64,000 bases of DNA from Pseudanabaena minima (lineage in GTDB: Bacteria > Cyanobacteriota > Cyanobacteriia > Pseudanabaenales > Pseudanabaenaceae). The stretch is taken from assembly GCF_051131155.1 (NCBI RefSeq), contig NZ_CP159508.1, positions 4,650,001 through 4,714,000 on the forward strand. The letters are read 5' to 3'. Under the pieces are notes generated by a model that saw only the letters and a list, made by a program, of their open reading frames with translations, was not told the DNA's origin and did not search any database. Every line of letters begins with the position of its first letter. The first letter of the stretch is position 1. The translations under genes were made by a program, and so were the position numbers. This document shows positions 8,446-17,333 of the stretch, in pieces.

Positions 8446-9626
8446 TAGCGATCGACCTCACCCATAATAATGTCCACACTTCCTAAAATTGCCATGATGT
8501 CAGCAAGCTTCATGCCGCGTACTAGATCTGGCAAGATCTGTAAATTAATAAATCCTGGTGGACGAATCTTGAAACGCCAAGGGAAGACACTATCTTCACC
8601 AATGATATAGACACCCAGTTCACCCTTTGGTGCTTCGACACGGACATAATGTTCGCCTGAAGCAACTTTGAATGTGGGTGATGGTTTTTTGCTAATAAAC
8701 TGATAGTCCATCGAGTTCCATTCGCTCTTAGGACCAGCGAGGACTCTCTGGGCTTCGAGGTTCTCGTAGGAGCCTCCAGGAATTTGCTTGAGGGCTTGCA
8801 GGATCATTTTGGTGGATTCGCGCATTTCACGGACGCGCACCAAGTAACGGGCTAAACAGTCGCCGCCATTGTCCCACTGTACATCCCAGTCAAGTTCGTC
8901 GTAGAGTTCATAGTGATCGACTTTACGCAGATCGAGTTTTACTCCTGAACCACGCAACATTGGACCTGATAAACCCCAGTTAATTGCCTCATCGCGGGTA
9001 ATTGTGCCAAGTCCTTCAATCCGCTTACGGAAGATTGGGTTATTGGTGATTAATTTTTCGTATTCGTCAATGACGGGAGTGAAGTAGTTGCAAAAGTCTT
9101 CACATTTCTCGATCCAGCCATAGGGTAGGTCGGCGGCAACTCCCCCGATCCGAAAATAGTTATGCATCATCCGCATCCCTGTAGCTGCCTCGAACAGGTC
9201 ATAGATCATTTCCCGTTCGCGGAAGACATAGAAAAATGGGGTTTGTGCGCCGATGTCTGCGACGAATGTGCCGAGCCACAGTAGGTGAGAGGCGATGCGG
9301 CTGAGTTCTAGCATGATCATCCGAATGTAACTGGCGCGACGAGGCACTGGTACATTAGCTAGTTTTTCGGGTGCATTGACGGTGATTGCCTCGGTGAACA
9401 TGGTTGCGAGGTAATCCCATCGGGTCACGTAGGGCAAATATTGGATAATCGTGCGATTTTCGGCGATTTTTTCCATGGAGCGATGTAAATAGCCCAAAAC
9501 AGGCTCACAATCAACTACATTTTCGCCGTCTAGCGTGACGATAAGTCTAAGAACGCCGTGCATGGATGGGTGGTGAGGTCCCATATTTATGACCATGCGT
9601 TCGGCTTTGGTTTCAATCATCACCAT
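8445..9626 (-). CDS. ndhH: NAD(P)H-quinone oxidoreductase subunit H (49-kDa/NuoD-like)
   Basis: 393 aa, full length for NdhH. It has the signature NMGPHHPSMHGVLR near the N-terminus, RGSGVKLDLRK in the middle, and the C-terminal GSVDIIMGEVDR with the conserved Asp/Arg end. With NdhK it lines the quinone-reduction site of NDH-1. Its position just before ndhA-I-G-E gives the same order as the plastid ndhH-A-I-G-E group. The initiation codon could be M1 (9626) or M3 (9620). Confidence 0.97.
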   Translation of the reverse strand: MVMIETKAERMVINMGPHHPSMHGVLRLIVTLDGENVVDCEPVLGYLHRSMEKIAENRTIIQYLPYVTRWDYLATMFTEAITVNAPEKLANVPVPRRASYIRMIMLELSRIASHLLWLGTFVADIGAQTPFFYVFREREMIYDLFEAATGMRMMHNYFRIGGVAADLPYGWIEKCEDFCNYFTPVIDEYEKLITNNPIFRKRIEGLGTITRDEAINWGLSGPMLRGSGVKLDLRKVDHYELYDELDWDVQWDNGGDCLARYLVRVREMRESTKMILQALKQIPGGSYENLEAQRVLAGPKSEWNSMDYQFISKKPSPTFKVASGEHYVRVEAPKGELGVYIIGEDSVFPWRFKIRPPGFINLQILPDLVRGMKLADIMAILGSVDIIMGEVDR

Positions 9627-10107
9627 GATTTGCGATCGCCTCTTTACTCTGTAAACTGTTGCTCTGGTTAAGTAGTGCTAGTTTTTGCTAGTGATCTAGG
9701 ATATGCAGCACATCCTAAACGTTTGTTATTTTAAGTCACGGCTTGGGCTATTGCTTTAGCAATTGACTCTATTAGTTATGTTATTTAAGTAGATATACCT
9801 TGATGGTTATCAGTATATCGTCATGTTGGAGCGGGAATATGAGTTAAAAAGTAGCTGAATGATGATTTATGCCATAATTTATCCTGTTAATTCGATAGAT
9901 AAAAATCTATGCTTTAATAAAAAATTATTACTTAATGATTATATAAAATCCATATAAAACTTGAGACTTTTATTGAGGGATAAATTGCCTTGAAGATGAT
10001 TATGAACGTGTCAAGGGTAAGTTTTTGGCTGAAGAAATTATGTGAGGCTAGGCGATCGCCTAGCTGTTGATTTTTTATAAAGCTTATTTTCTGAAAATAG
10101 ATCTAGG

Positions 10108-10150
10108 TTATAAAAAAACAAAATGGCTACGCCATTTTGTTTTTTTATAA
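10108..10150. repeat. 43-bp palindrome ACAAAATGGC-TAC-GCCATTTTGT
   Basis: Perfect 20-bp arms with loop TAC and A7/T7 outer tracts. The inner stem matches those at 6547-6579 and 33821-33854. It lies between divergent genes. Confidence 0.85.
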
Positions 10151-10159
10151 GTAGCTAAG

Positions 10160-10205
10160 AAAACCCGTAAAGTTTTGCCCCGCGGGGCAAAACTTTACGG
10201 GTTTT
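10160..10205. repeat. 46-bp loopless palindrome, AAAACCC outer arms
   Basis: Perfect 23-bp arms meeting at CCCCGCGGGG with no unpaired base. The outer sequence AAAACCC...GGGTTTT is shared with palindromes at 19274, 33596, 53828 and 57682. Confidence 0.85.
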
Positions 10206-10477
10206 GCTTTGTAATTAATTATGTATAAGTACTTCCCTATAGTGAAATTAGGGCGACTGTGACAGATCAGTATTAAGACAATTGCTCTATTTTTTTTTGG
10301 TCTTGATATTGGTATAAATGACTTTGATTAAGTAGATATCCATAAAATATTGAACCCCCAATCCTTGAAAACACGAACAAAATGCATCCAAGAATTGGTT
10401 TTTGATGTTATCTATATCGAGCTACTTAAGATTCAGAATCGCTACCATTATTTAAATCATGGGCAAAGCAAGAAAAC

Positions 10478-11656
10478 ATGAATCAGCCCAAGCAGACTAA
10501 GCTTCAGTTTATTCGCTTTGATCGAGGTATTAGTCAGTACAATCATGACTACTACGCTGCTTTGGGTTTACCAATCATTAGCAATTCTACTTACATTCGC
10601 AATGTATATTTGCGGATTGCCCGCATCTTGCATCCTGATGTATATGGCTTTTCGGCAGAAGAAAAAGAAATTGCCACCCAATATCTCGCAAAACTGGTCA
10701 ACCCAGCCTATAACGGGCTAATGAGAGAACAGGATCGCATAGCCTATCAAGGGATATTTAAGTTGCTTTCCAAACGTTTAATGCAAAGATCTCGGAATAT
10801 CCAGATTCATTCGGAGAGTGCCTGTGAGTTAGTAATGAATCCTAGTGATGAGGTTTACGAGCGCTTAGTTACAGAAATCGCCAAAGTACAATACCAATCA
10901 CTCACCCAAATTCTGGAGCATACGGCAGAAATCAGTGAGTTAAATCTGGTTTACATCCTTTATAAAGAGGGTTATCGGCATGGGGCAGTTAATATGCCAC
11001 CAGTACTTGCGCCAAAGTTGACACCCAAAAGTACTAAATCGCTTACCACAAACTTTCTTCCACCACCCTCCAAACCTAGCTATACCTACAACCTCCAGTA
11101 TGCTACTGATCAACAGGCTAGTAATCTGCCAGCCAACCCCGATGAGACGATCATTCAGCCTAGAGTAACAGACTACTACGATATCCAGAATGCTAGTCAT
11201 CTACGAGCTAAATCTGATGAGACAATCCTTCAGACTAACTTTGCGAGCAATGACATGCAGATGATTAACAATCGCATCAAGGTTTGTGAAATCTATATAT
11301 TGCAGAATAATTGGAAAGCGGCTCTCCAAGACCTGCGAGACATCTTGAGAACTGATGAAAACAATAGCAAATGTCTTGCTTTGTTAGGTGTGGTTTACAC
11401 CAATATGAATCAACCCCAAATGGCAAAAGCGAGCTTCAAGCGATCGCTTTATCTTAATCCTCAAGAAGCTTTAGCTCTCAAGCATCTTCTAGAATTAACT
11501 GATTCTTCTAATGTGGATCAAAAAAGCGCGAACAATGCAAACAGTAGTAAAGGCGATCGCCCACTAAAGTCCTCAACTATTAAGAAACCAACTCAACCAC
11601 AAAAGCATAGTTGGCTATCCCACCTGCTCCAATGGGCTTTTTCCCGACGCTCCTAA
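10478..11656 (+). CDS. J-domain and TPR protein
   Basis: 392 aa. The N-terminus (about residues 22-92) is a divergent J domain: DYYAALGLPIISNSTYIRN, IARILHPDVYGFSAEEKE with the essential HPD, and REQDRIAYQ. A variable linker (about 170-265) contains two related blocks ending NPDETIIQ and KSDETILQ. The C-terminus (about 265-345) has two TPR-like helix pairs (NNWKAALQDLRDILRTDEN, NQPQMAKASFKRSLYLNPQE), then a basic tail SSTIKKPTQPQKHSW. J domains stimulate Hsp70 ATPase activity; the TPRs probably select the client. No Hsp70 gene is nearby. The start codon ATG 10478 fits the J-domain position. Confidence 0.75.
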   Translation: MNQPKQTKLQFIRFDRGISQYNHDYYAALGLPIISNSTYIRNVYLRIARILHPDVYGFSAEEKEIATQYLAKLVNPAYNGLMREQDRIAYQGIFKLLSKRLMQRSRNIQIHSESACELVMNPSDEVYERLVTEIAKVQYQSLTQILEHTAEISELNLVYILYKEGYRHGAVNMPPVLAPKLTPKSTKSLTTNFLPPPSKPSYTYNLQYATDQQASNLPANPDETIIQPRVTDYYDIQNASHLRAKSDETILQTNFASNDMQMINNRIKVCEIYILQNNWKAALQDLRDILRTDENNSKCLALLGVVYTNMNQPQMAKASFKRSLYLNPQEALALKHLLELTDSSNVDQKSANNANSSKGDRPLKSSTIKKPTQPQKHSWLSHLLQWAFSRRS

Positions 11657-11783
11657 AACAACGTGAGACTTTACCTATTTTTTCCTTTGCTATACATAGA
11701 GGATTTTCTGGGGTGACTTGGAGAGAAAAAGCAGCATAAAAGCCTAAAGTAAATTTTAGTAGTCATGCTATCAGCTCCAATTA

Positions 11784-12131
11784 ATGCCAATTAATTTGTT
11801 AGAAGCCTTTGTTCTTGCGACGATACTTTGTGGTTTTTTGGGGATTATTCTCAAAAAAAATCTAATCATGAAAATCCTTTCGATGGATGTGATGAGTACT
11901 GGTGTAATCGCTTATTTTGTGGTGATTGCGTCTCGCAGAGGCGTATTCACACCGATTCTTGGCAATATGCTAAGAACTGATTATGCTGACCCAGTACCAC
12001 AGGCGGTGATTCTGACGGCGATTGTGATTGGCTTTTCGATTCAGGCTTTGATGCTAGTCGGTGTGATCAAACTAGCGAGGAATAATCCCACCTTGGAAAT
12101 TAAGGAGATCGAGAAGGGCGACCTGTCATGA
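11784..12131 (+). CDS. mnhC: Mrp-type cation/proton antiporter subunit C (NuoK-like)
   Basis: 115 aa with three membrane segments, a NuoK/MnhC-type small subunit. The family region is YADPVPQAVILTAIVIGFSI, followed by the polar end LEIKEIEKGD. First gene of a seven-gene run; its stop overlaps the next start by four bases (ATGA). Mrp complexes exchange Na+ (or K+) for H+ and may help pH and sodium balance or bicarbonate uptake in cyanobacteria. Confidence 0.9.
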   Translation: MPINLLEAFVLATILCGFLGIILKKNLIMKILSMDVMSTGVIAYFVVIASRRGVFTPILGNMLRTDYADPVPQAVILTAIVIGFSIQALMLVGVIKLARNNPTLEIKEIEKGDLS

Positions 12132-13573
12132 CCGTTTTAACTTTGATCTGGATTGCCTTGCCATTTTTGGTGGGATTCATTATTTATCTACTGCCAAAGG
12201 GCGATCGCTATTTGGCGTTAATGGGGGCAGTTGCCTCAGCGTTGTATGTAATTCCGTTGTTTGTTCAGCAAACGCCGGTCAACTTACAGTTGCTCGATAA
12301 TTTTGGTGTGACCTTGGTTCTTGATCCCTTGGCAGGATTTTTTATCTTGACCAATGCTCTGGTCACGGCAGCCGTGATTATTTACTGTTGGCATAGCGAT
12401 CGCACTGCCTTTTTTTATGCTCAAGTCATATTGCTGCATGGCAGTATCAATGCGGCTTTTGCTTGCTCCGACTTCATCAGTTTATATGTGGCTCTAGAAG
12501 TAATTAGCATTGCCAGCTTTTTATTGATTGCCTACCCCCGTAGCGATCGCTCCATTTGGATTGGTTTGCGCTATTTATTTGTCAGCAATGTTGCCATGTT
12601 GTTTTATTTAATTGGTGCAGTGTTGGTGTATAAAGCCACCCATTCCTTTACTTTTAGCGGACTGCGAGTTTCACCCCCCGAAGCGATCGCCTTGATCTTT
12701 TTAGGACTGTTAGCTAAAGGTGGCATCTTCGTTTCAGGGTTATGGCTGCCCTTGACCCATGCCGAATCTGAGTCGCCAGTGTCGGCGCTAATGTCGGGAG
12801 TTGTCGTAAAAGCGGGAGTTTTGCCATTACTGAGATGCGCCCTATTGATTGAAGAAATTGATCCAATTGTGCGAATCTTTGGAGTCAGTACGGCTCTGCT
12901 AGGTGTTAGCTTTGCCGTATTTGAACAAGATACTAAGAGGCTATTAGCATTTTCTACGGTTTCTCAGATGGGTTTTATCTTGGCTGCACCCGCCGTCGGA
13001 GGTTTTTATGCGCTTACTCATGGCTTAGTGAAGTCATCTTTGTTTTTGACAGTAAGTAAATTACCTAGCCGCAACTTTAAGGAACTGCAACAGCAATCAA
13101 TTCCCAGAAATATCTGGATCGCCCTTTTAATTGCGGGATTTTCGATTTCAGGATTTCCTTTGCTAGCGGGATTTGGCGCAAAAATATTGACCCTCAAAAA
13201 TGTTTTGTCTTGGCAAGATATTGGTATGAATGTGGCGGCTATTGGAACTGCGATCGCCTTTGCAAAATTTATTTTTCTGCCCCATCAGCCAGCAGTTGAG
13301 ACGCAACCTGCTACTAAGAGCAAAACTGATTTTTGGGTAGCGATCGCCATTTTATTGGGTGGCTTGTTTGTGGCAAATGCTGTTTATTATGAAGCCTATA
13401 CTTTGGAAAATGCCGTCAAACCTCTTGCAACAATCGCGATCGGTTGGATAGCATATTGGCTAATTTTTAAACGTGCTGCGGTCAAATTGTCCCCTTTGTT
13501 AGAGGATTTTGAGAATCTAATTGGTGTTATGAGCCTGATGTTAATTCTACTGTTCTGGATGGTTCTGGCATGA
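12128..13573 (+). CDS. mnhD: Mrp-type antiporter subunit D (NuoM/NuoN-like)
   Basis: 481 aa with about 13-14 membrane segments. The proton_antipo_M core is visible: LYVALEVISIASFLLIAYPR carries the conserved Glu, and GLLAKGGIFVSGLWLPLTHA and FAVFEQDTKRLLAFSTVSQM carry the conserved lysines. It is the only large NuoL/M/N-type subunit in the operon. It overlaps mnhC and mnhE by four bases on each side, so translation is coupled. Confidence 0.93.
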   Translation: MTVLTLIWIALPFLVGFIIYLLPKGDRYLALMGAVASALYVIPLFVQQTPVNLQLLDNFGVTLVLDPLAGFFILTNALVTAAVIIYCWHSDRTAFFYAQVILLHGSINAAFACSDFISLYVALEVISIASFLLIAYPRSDRSIWIGLRYLFVSNVAMLFYLIGAVLVYKATHSFTFSGLRVSPPEAIALIFLGLLAKGGIFVSGLWLPLTHAESESPVSALMSGVVVKAGVLPLLRCALLIEEIDPIVRIFGVSTALLGVSFAVFEQDTKRLLAFSTVSQMGFILAAPAVGGFYALTHGLVKSSLFLTVSKLPSRNFKELQQQSIPRNIWIALLIAGFSISGFPLLAGFGAKILTLKNVLSWQDIGMNVAAIGTAIAFAKFIFLPHQPAVETQPATKSKTDFWVAIAILLGGLFVANAVYYEAYTLENAVKPLATIAIGWIAYWLIFKRAAVKLSPLLEDFENLIGVMSLMLILLFWMVLA

Positions 13574-13965
13574 TTGGACAATTTATTTTACGAATCGTGA
13601 TCTGGTTTTTGCTAACCGCCAATTTCAGTATTACAAATATCATCATTGGCGTGAGTATCTGCCTGCTAATGCCCTATTACCGATCAGAAAACGTGCGCTT
13701 TAAAGATGTTTTGCAAGGCATCGGCAGAATTATTCAGGCAGTTCCGCAAGCCTATATCGAATCATTCGAGATGATCTGGCAACCCCATACACACGAAGAA
13801 GTATTGATGGAAAAAGCCAAATATCAGCGATCGGCGGCGCTGGTGTTTTTAGATATTTTCTTGATCACTTTCACACCTAAAACCATTGTGTTAAAGCATC
13901 ATGAGGACGGCTGGTATAGCATCCATCGGGTTGTAAGACGAATCTCGAAGAGGAAAAATCCATGA
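13570..13965 (+). CDS. mnhE: Mrp-type antiporter subunit E
   Basis: 131 aa, slightly short for MnhE. N-terminal membrane segments (FILRIVIWFLLTANFSITN) precede a soluble domain with the family-typical FLITFTPKTIVLKHHEDGWY (usually S-x-T-P-G-T). Four-base overlaps join it to mnhD and to the next gene. A structural membrane subunit of the Mrp complex. Confidence 0.88.
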   Translation: MIGQFILRIVIWFLLTANFSITNIIIGVSICLLMPYYRSENVRFKDVLQGIGRIIQAVPQAYIESFEMIWQPHTHEEVLMEKAKYQRSAALVFLDIFLITFTPKTIVLKHHEDGWYSIHRVVRRISKRKNP

Positions 13966-14246
13966 ATATTGATCTATCTCCCAGTTCTGTATTGAACTTT
14001 GTCGTGGGCGCGATGGTGATATCTTTGCTGATTCCCCTTTATCAAGCTTGGAAATTCAATAATGATATTTGGGAAATCATGCTTGCTTTTTCTAGCTTTG
14101 CCGCCAAGTCCGCAGTGATGATTTTGGTAATTGCGGTGTTGCGCGATGATTGGATGATTGGTGTAGTTGGCGTAATTATTTTGAGCGTGGGTAATGCAGG
14201 ATTTATGCTCTTAGCTCACATCCTTAGACGCATAGGCGAGTTATAG
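13962..14246 (+). CDS. mnhF: Mrp-type antiporter subunit F-like
   Basis: 94 aa with three predicted membrane helices: VLNFVVGAMVISLLIPLYQA, SAVMILVIAVLRDDWMIG and VGVIILSVGNAGFMLLAHIL. Position between subunits E and G and the DDWMIGVV block match MnhF/PhaF. Sequence similarity is modest, so the assignment leans on operon order. Confidence 0.8.
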   Translation: MNIDLSPSSVLNFVVGAMVISLLIPLYQAWKFNNDIWEIMLAFSSFAAKSAVMILVIAVLRDDWMIGVVGVIILSVGNAGFMLLAHILRRIGEL

Positions 14247-14249
14247 ATT

Positions 14250-14537
14250 ATGACTAATTTAATAAATATCCTCAGTTACCTTTGTATATTGCTCGGTCTA
14301 TGGTTCTGGTTTTGGGGAACCGCAGCACTAGTGACTAGGCGATCGGTACTTTTCAAACTCCATAGCCTCTCCGTATCCGATACCCTTGGCTCGATCGCGA
14401 TTGTTTTCGGCTTAGTATTACTCCGCCCCAAGGAGTTACCGTTACTCATTCTGGCGATTATTTCCTTGGCTCTATGGAATACGATGCTGTGCTATGTGCT
14501 GGCTTACTGCTCTAGCAGTACAAGAAAAAAACAGTGA
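14250..14537 (+). CDS. mnhG: Mrp-type antiporter subunit G
   Basis: 95 aa with three membrane helices. The MnhG signature is visible as GTAALVTRRSVLFKLHSLSV followed by SDTLGSIAIVFGLVLL. It lies three bases after the F-like gene. Helix-breaking C-terminal tail SSSTRKKQ is positively charged. Confidence 0.87.
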   Translation: MTNLINILSYLCILLGLWFWFWGTAALVTRRSVLFKLHSLSVSDTLGSIAIVFGLVLLRPKELPLLILAIISLALWNTMLCYVLAYCSSSTRKKQ

Positions 14538-14593
14538 TTAGTAACGCTAAGCTTGCCAATCACTATTGATAAATAGAAGAGGTTAACCTGTAA

Positions 14594-15268
14594 ATGATTG
14601 GTAATTATGATGGTTATGTTTATGCGATCGCCGTGCTGTTACCCATATCAGCATCAATGTTAATATTCCAATCTAATCCTTACAATGCCTTAGTTTTGCG
14701 CGGCATCTTAGGCGCAGTATCAGCGCTAGTCTATACGATTTTGGGTGCAGCCGATGTTGCGCTCACTGAAGCTCTGGTTGGCGCTTTCTTAGCGACTATG
14801 CTCTACGCTGTGGCGGTGCGCTCCTCTTTAGTTTTGCGTTTAGGTGTAGTTGGAGAAGTGGCGATCGCACATGATTTAGAAGAGGAATTAGATAAGCTTA
14901 ATCTTCCCTCTAAACAGCTAGAGCAACCATTAAATGAGCAAGATGAAGAATTAGAGCAATCTAAGCAGCATAATGCTCCTGTCTCTATATCTGATTTTGA
15001 GAAACTGATCGACGCTCTCAAAAGCACTTTCAGTAAGTACTATATGCGGGTTGAGTTAGTTCCCTACGAAAACGAAGCAGAATTAGAACAAGCATTAATT
15101 GATAAAATTGTCCATGCAACCCTACATAATTCGGAACATCAAGATTTGGAACATCAAGAAAATGCTGATTCCAAATTTTATCAAATCAAAATCCGTCTGC
15201 TTCGTCTCTATGAGATTATGCAAGCCGAGCCAGTTTTGGCTAATGTCCAATTAATTCATACAAGATAA
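14594..15268 (+). CDS. DUF4040/MbhD-type antiporter subunit with hydrophilic tail
   Basis: 224 aa. Residues 1-85 are three membrane helices with the MbhD/DUF4040 signature NALVLRGILGAVSALVYTIL and GAADVALTEALVGAFLATML; this is the segment that forms the C-terminal part of MrpA in other bacteria. The remaining 130 residues are acidic and probably cytoplasmic (QLEQPLNEQDEELEQ), ending in IRLLRLYEIMQAEPVLANVQ. I do not recognise the tail. The operon shows no NuoL-like part of MrpA. Confidence 0.8.
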   Translation: MIGNYDGYVYAIAVLLPISASMLIFQSNPYNALVLRGILGAVSALVYTILGAADVALTEALVGAFLATMLYAVAVRSSLVLRLGVVGEVAIAHDLEEELDKLNLPSKQLEQPLNEQDEELEQSKQHNAPVSISDFEKLIDALKSTFSKYYMRVELVPYENEAELEQALIDKIVHATLHNSEHQDLEHQENADSKFYQIKIRLLRLYEIMQAEPVLANVQLIHTR

Positions 15269-15353
15269 TGATGAGAGAAACTGCTCTCCTGTTGTTAAGG
15301 GAGCAAAGATCTCTTACAACATCACTCTAAAAACACTTTTTAAAAAATAGATT

Positions 15354-16013
15354 ATGAAATGGATTTATGTACTTGCAGGTATAGCTTTTGTTGTGAAAAT
15401 GCTGTTTTTGCCGAACCCTGCCCCTAGTTTGCCTTTCTCGATTGTCGAGGCGATCGCCCAAGACAGTGGGGTTAGTAATGTGGTATCAGGCATCATTTTC
15501 CGCAATCGCTTGTATGACACTATTTTTGAAGTGATTGTTTTTACGATCGCCATCATGGGTGCAAATTTCTTGCTTGCTAATGAGAAACCATTTACGAGAA
15601 TTTACCAATTTACTGATCAAACTTCGATTGTCCTTGCCCAACTAGGAGCCACTGTTGCCGCTTTAGTTGCGATCGAGTTAGCAATTCGTGGACATCTTAG
15701 TCCAGGGGGAGGTTTTGCGGCGGGTGTAGCAGGTGGAACTGCGATCGGTTTGATTGCGATAACTTCACCTCCAGAGCGACTGCAAAAGCTCTATAAACGC
15801 TGGCACGCTGCAACTTGGGAAAAGATATCAGTACTGATTTTTATTGTTTTATCGGTGATCACCCTCTCAGGAATAGAATTGCCCCACGGTCAGTTAGGGG
15901 AACTAATTAGTGGCGGCATAATCCCGATTCTGAATATTCTAGTTGCGATTAAGGTGGCGCTAGGATCGTGGGCTGTCGTATTAGTTTTTATCCGCTATCG
16001 CGGTTTATTGTAG
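15354..16013 (+). CDS. mnhB: Mrp-type antiporter subunit B (MnhB)
   Basis: 219 aa. After a first helix and a soluble stretch, residues about 45-215 form the MnhB domain: FRNRLYDTIFEVIVFTIAIM, then IRGHLSPGGGFAAGVAGGTA, the hallmark glycine-rich motif, and a C-terminal helix VALGSWAVVLVFIRYRGLL. It closes the conserved antiporter gene run, 85 bp after the DUF4040 gene. Confidence 0.9.
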   Translation: MKWIYVLAGIAFVVKMLFLPNPAPSLPFSIVEAIAQDSGVSNVVSGIIFRNRLYDTIFEVIVFTIAIMGANFLLANEKPFTRIYQFTDQTSIVLAQLGATVAALVAIELAIRGHLSPGGGFAAGVAGGTAIGLIAITSPPERLQKLYKRWHAATWEKISVLIFIVLSVITLSGIELPHGQLGELISGGIIPILNILVAIKVALGSWAVVLVFIRYRGLL

Positions 16014-16058
16014 GAATGGTAGCGCTATGATTATCATTAAGATTTATGGTTGTGATCT

Positions 16059-16463
16059 ATGCAGAAAATATTTGCAGGGTTTCTCTTTTCCATAGGATTT
16101 ATCTTTTTGACTGTGACCGTTTCATCGCTAGCCATCAAAAATCCCACTCCAAAGGATCGTAGTGCGGCGGCTGGAGGAATTATGATTGGTGTTCCTGCCA
16201 TAGCGGCTGGAACTTGGCTCGTCTGGAAAGAGAAAAAGAAACAGGATGACTTGCTCGAAGTGCGCCAGCGTCAACTTGAATTTAACTTTTTAACAACTTT
16301 ACAAGCCAATAATGGCAGCATTACACCGATTAGTTTTGCGATCGCTAATCAGCTATCTCTAGAAGAGTCAAAGCAATATTTAGACAAAAAAGCTACCGAA
16401 TTAAATGCCGATTTTGAAGTTACAGAAGATGGCGGAGTTAGCTATAAGTTTTATCTCTCTTAA
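16059..16463 (+). CDS. Conserved small membrane protein, function unknown
   Basis: 134 aa. Two N-terminal membrane helices (GFLFSIGFIFLTVTVSSLAI and AAGGIMIGVPAIAAGTWLVW) are followed by a charged linker KEKKKQDDLLEVRQRQLEF. The C-terminal domain NGSITPISFAIANQLSLEES...YKFYLS resembles a small winged-helix fold. It follows the antiporter operon by 45 bp on the same strand and may be co-transcribed. I do not recognise a named family. Confidence 0.7.
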   Translation: MQKIFAGFLFSIGFIFLTVTVSSLAIKNPTPKDRSAAAGGIMIGVPAIAAGTWLVWKEKKKQDDLLEVRQRQLEFNFLTTLQANNGSITPISFAIANQLSLEESKQYLDKKATELNADFEVTEDGGVSYKFYLS

Positions 16464-16499
16464 ACCCTATACAGTGCTTTTTTTAATCTGAAATGATCG

Positions 16500-17267
16500 C
16501 TACAAAATCTGTGACAGAAACTTCTTCGTACGTTCTTCTTTTGGATTTTGGAAGAACTCTTCAGGATCTGCCTCCTCGACAATTACGCCACCATCCATAA
16601 ACACAATGCGATCAGCAACTTCACGGGCAAAGCCGACCTCATGCGTCACTACCACCATCGTCATTCCTGAATCCGCTAGCGATCGCATGACATCTAATAC
16701 TTCGCGCACCATCTCAGGATCAAGAGATGAAGTCGGCTCATCAAAGAGCATCACTTTCGGTTGCATTGCTAAAGCCCTAGCGATCGCTACCCGTTGCTGC
16801 TGACCACCTGATAGCTGTAATGGATACTTATGGGCTTGTTGAGAAATACCAACCCGTTCTAATAATTGGGTAGCCACTTCTGAAGCCTTAGTCTTTGACC
16901 ATTTGCGAACCCATGACGGTGCGAGGGTAATATTTTGGAAAACCGTTAGATGAGGAAAGAGATTGAATTGCTGAAATACCATACCCACTTCGCGACGGAT
17001 GGCATCAATATTCCGATGATTTTCAGGTGAAAGCTCAAACCCATCAATGACGATTTTGCCCTGTTGATATTCTTCTAAGGCATTAAAAGTTCTGGCAAAA
17101 GTCGATTTTCCTGAGCCAGATGGTCCCATAATTACTACAACTTCACCACGGTTTACGGTCAAGCTCACACCTTTGAGCACATGAAAGCTGCCATACCACT
17201 TATGCACGTCTTGGGCGACAATCATCGGCTCAGTCATAGATGGATTTGAGGCTATTTGTTCTTGCAT
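16500..17267 (-). CDS. Polar amino-acid ABC transporter ATP-binding protein (GlnQ-like)
   Basis: 255 aa, a complete ATPase. Walker A is GPSGSGKSTF, the Q-loop VFQQFNLFPH, the signature LSGGQQQRVAIARAL, Walker B VMLFDEPTSSLDP and the switch His in VVTHEVGFAREVADRIVFMD. HVLKGVSL at the start and the EFFQNPKEERTKKFLSQIL end are typical of glutamine/glutamate transporters. No permease or binding-protein gene is adjacent, so it must work with a transporter encoded elsewhere. Start could be M1 at 17267 or the ATG eleven codons later. Confidence 0.9.
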   Translation of the reverse strand: MQEQIASNPSMTEPMIVAQDVHKWYGSFHVLKGVSLTVNRGEVVVIMGPSGSGKSTFARTFNALEEYQQGKIVIDGFELSPENHRNIDAIRREVGMVFQQFNLFPHLTVFQNITLAPSWVRKWSKTKASEVATQLLERVGISQQAHKYPLQLSGGQQQRVAIARALAMQPKVMLFDEPTSSLDPEMVREVLDVMRSLADSGMTMVVVTHEVGFAREVADRIVFMDGGVIVEEADPEEFFQNPKEERTKKFLSQIL

Positions 17268-17300
17268 GATGATTGGGTAGTTTTGCTAATTATGAAGAAT

Positions 17301-17333
17301 GAGAACAGCATTTGCAAAGCAAATTTTGTTCTC
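17301..17333. repeat. Imperfect 33-bp palindrome, loop AAA
   Basis: Fifteen-bp arms (GAGAACAGCATTTGC and GCAAATTTTGTTCTC) with two mismatches and a 3-nt loop. It touches the stop codon of the beta-helix gene and looks like a decayed member of the palindrome set. Confidence 0.6.

Larger units (their letters stand above)
9627..10477. other. 851-bp divergent intergenic region, no gene seen
   Basis: No convincing ORF on either strand. It separates ndhH (minus) from the J-domain gene (plus), so it should hold the promoters of both. It is AT-rich, has one HIP1-type palindrome AGGCGATCGCCT near 10050, and carries two long palindromes at 10108-10150 and 10160-10205. No promoter could be assigned with confidence. 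Confidence 0.6.

Noticed and set aside
10040..10060. AGGCGATCGCCT near 10050 as an operator
   Set aside because: It is an ordinary HIP1 site, repeated all over the window.
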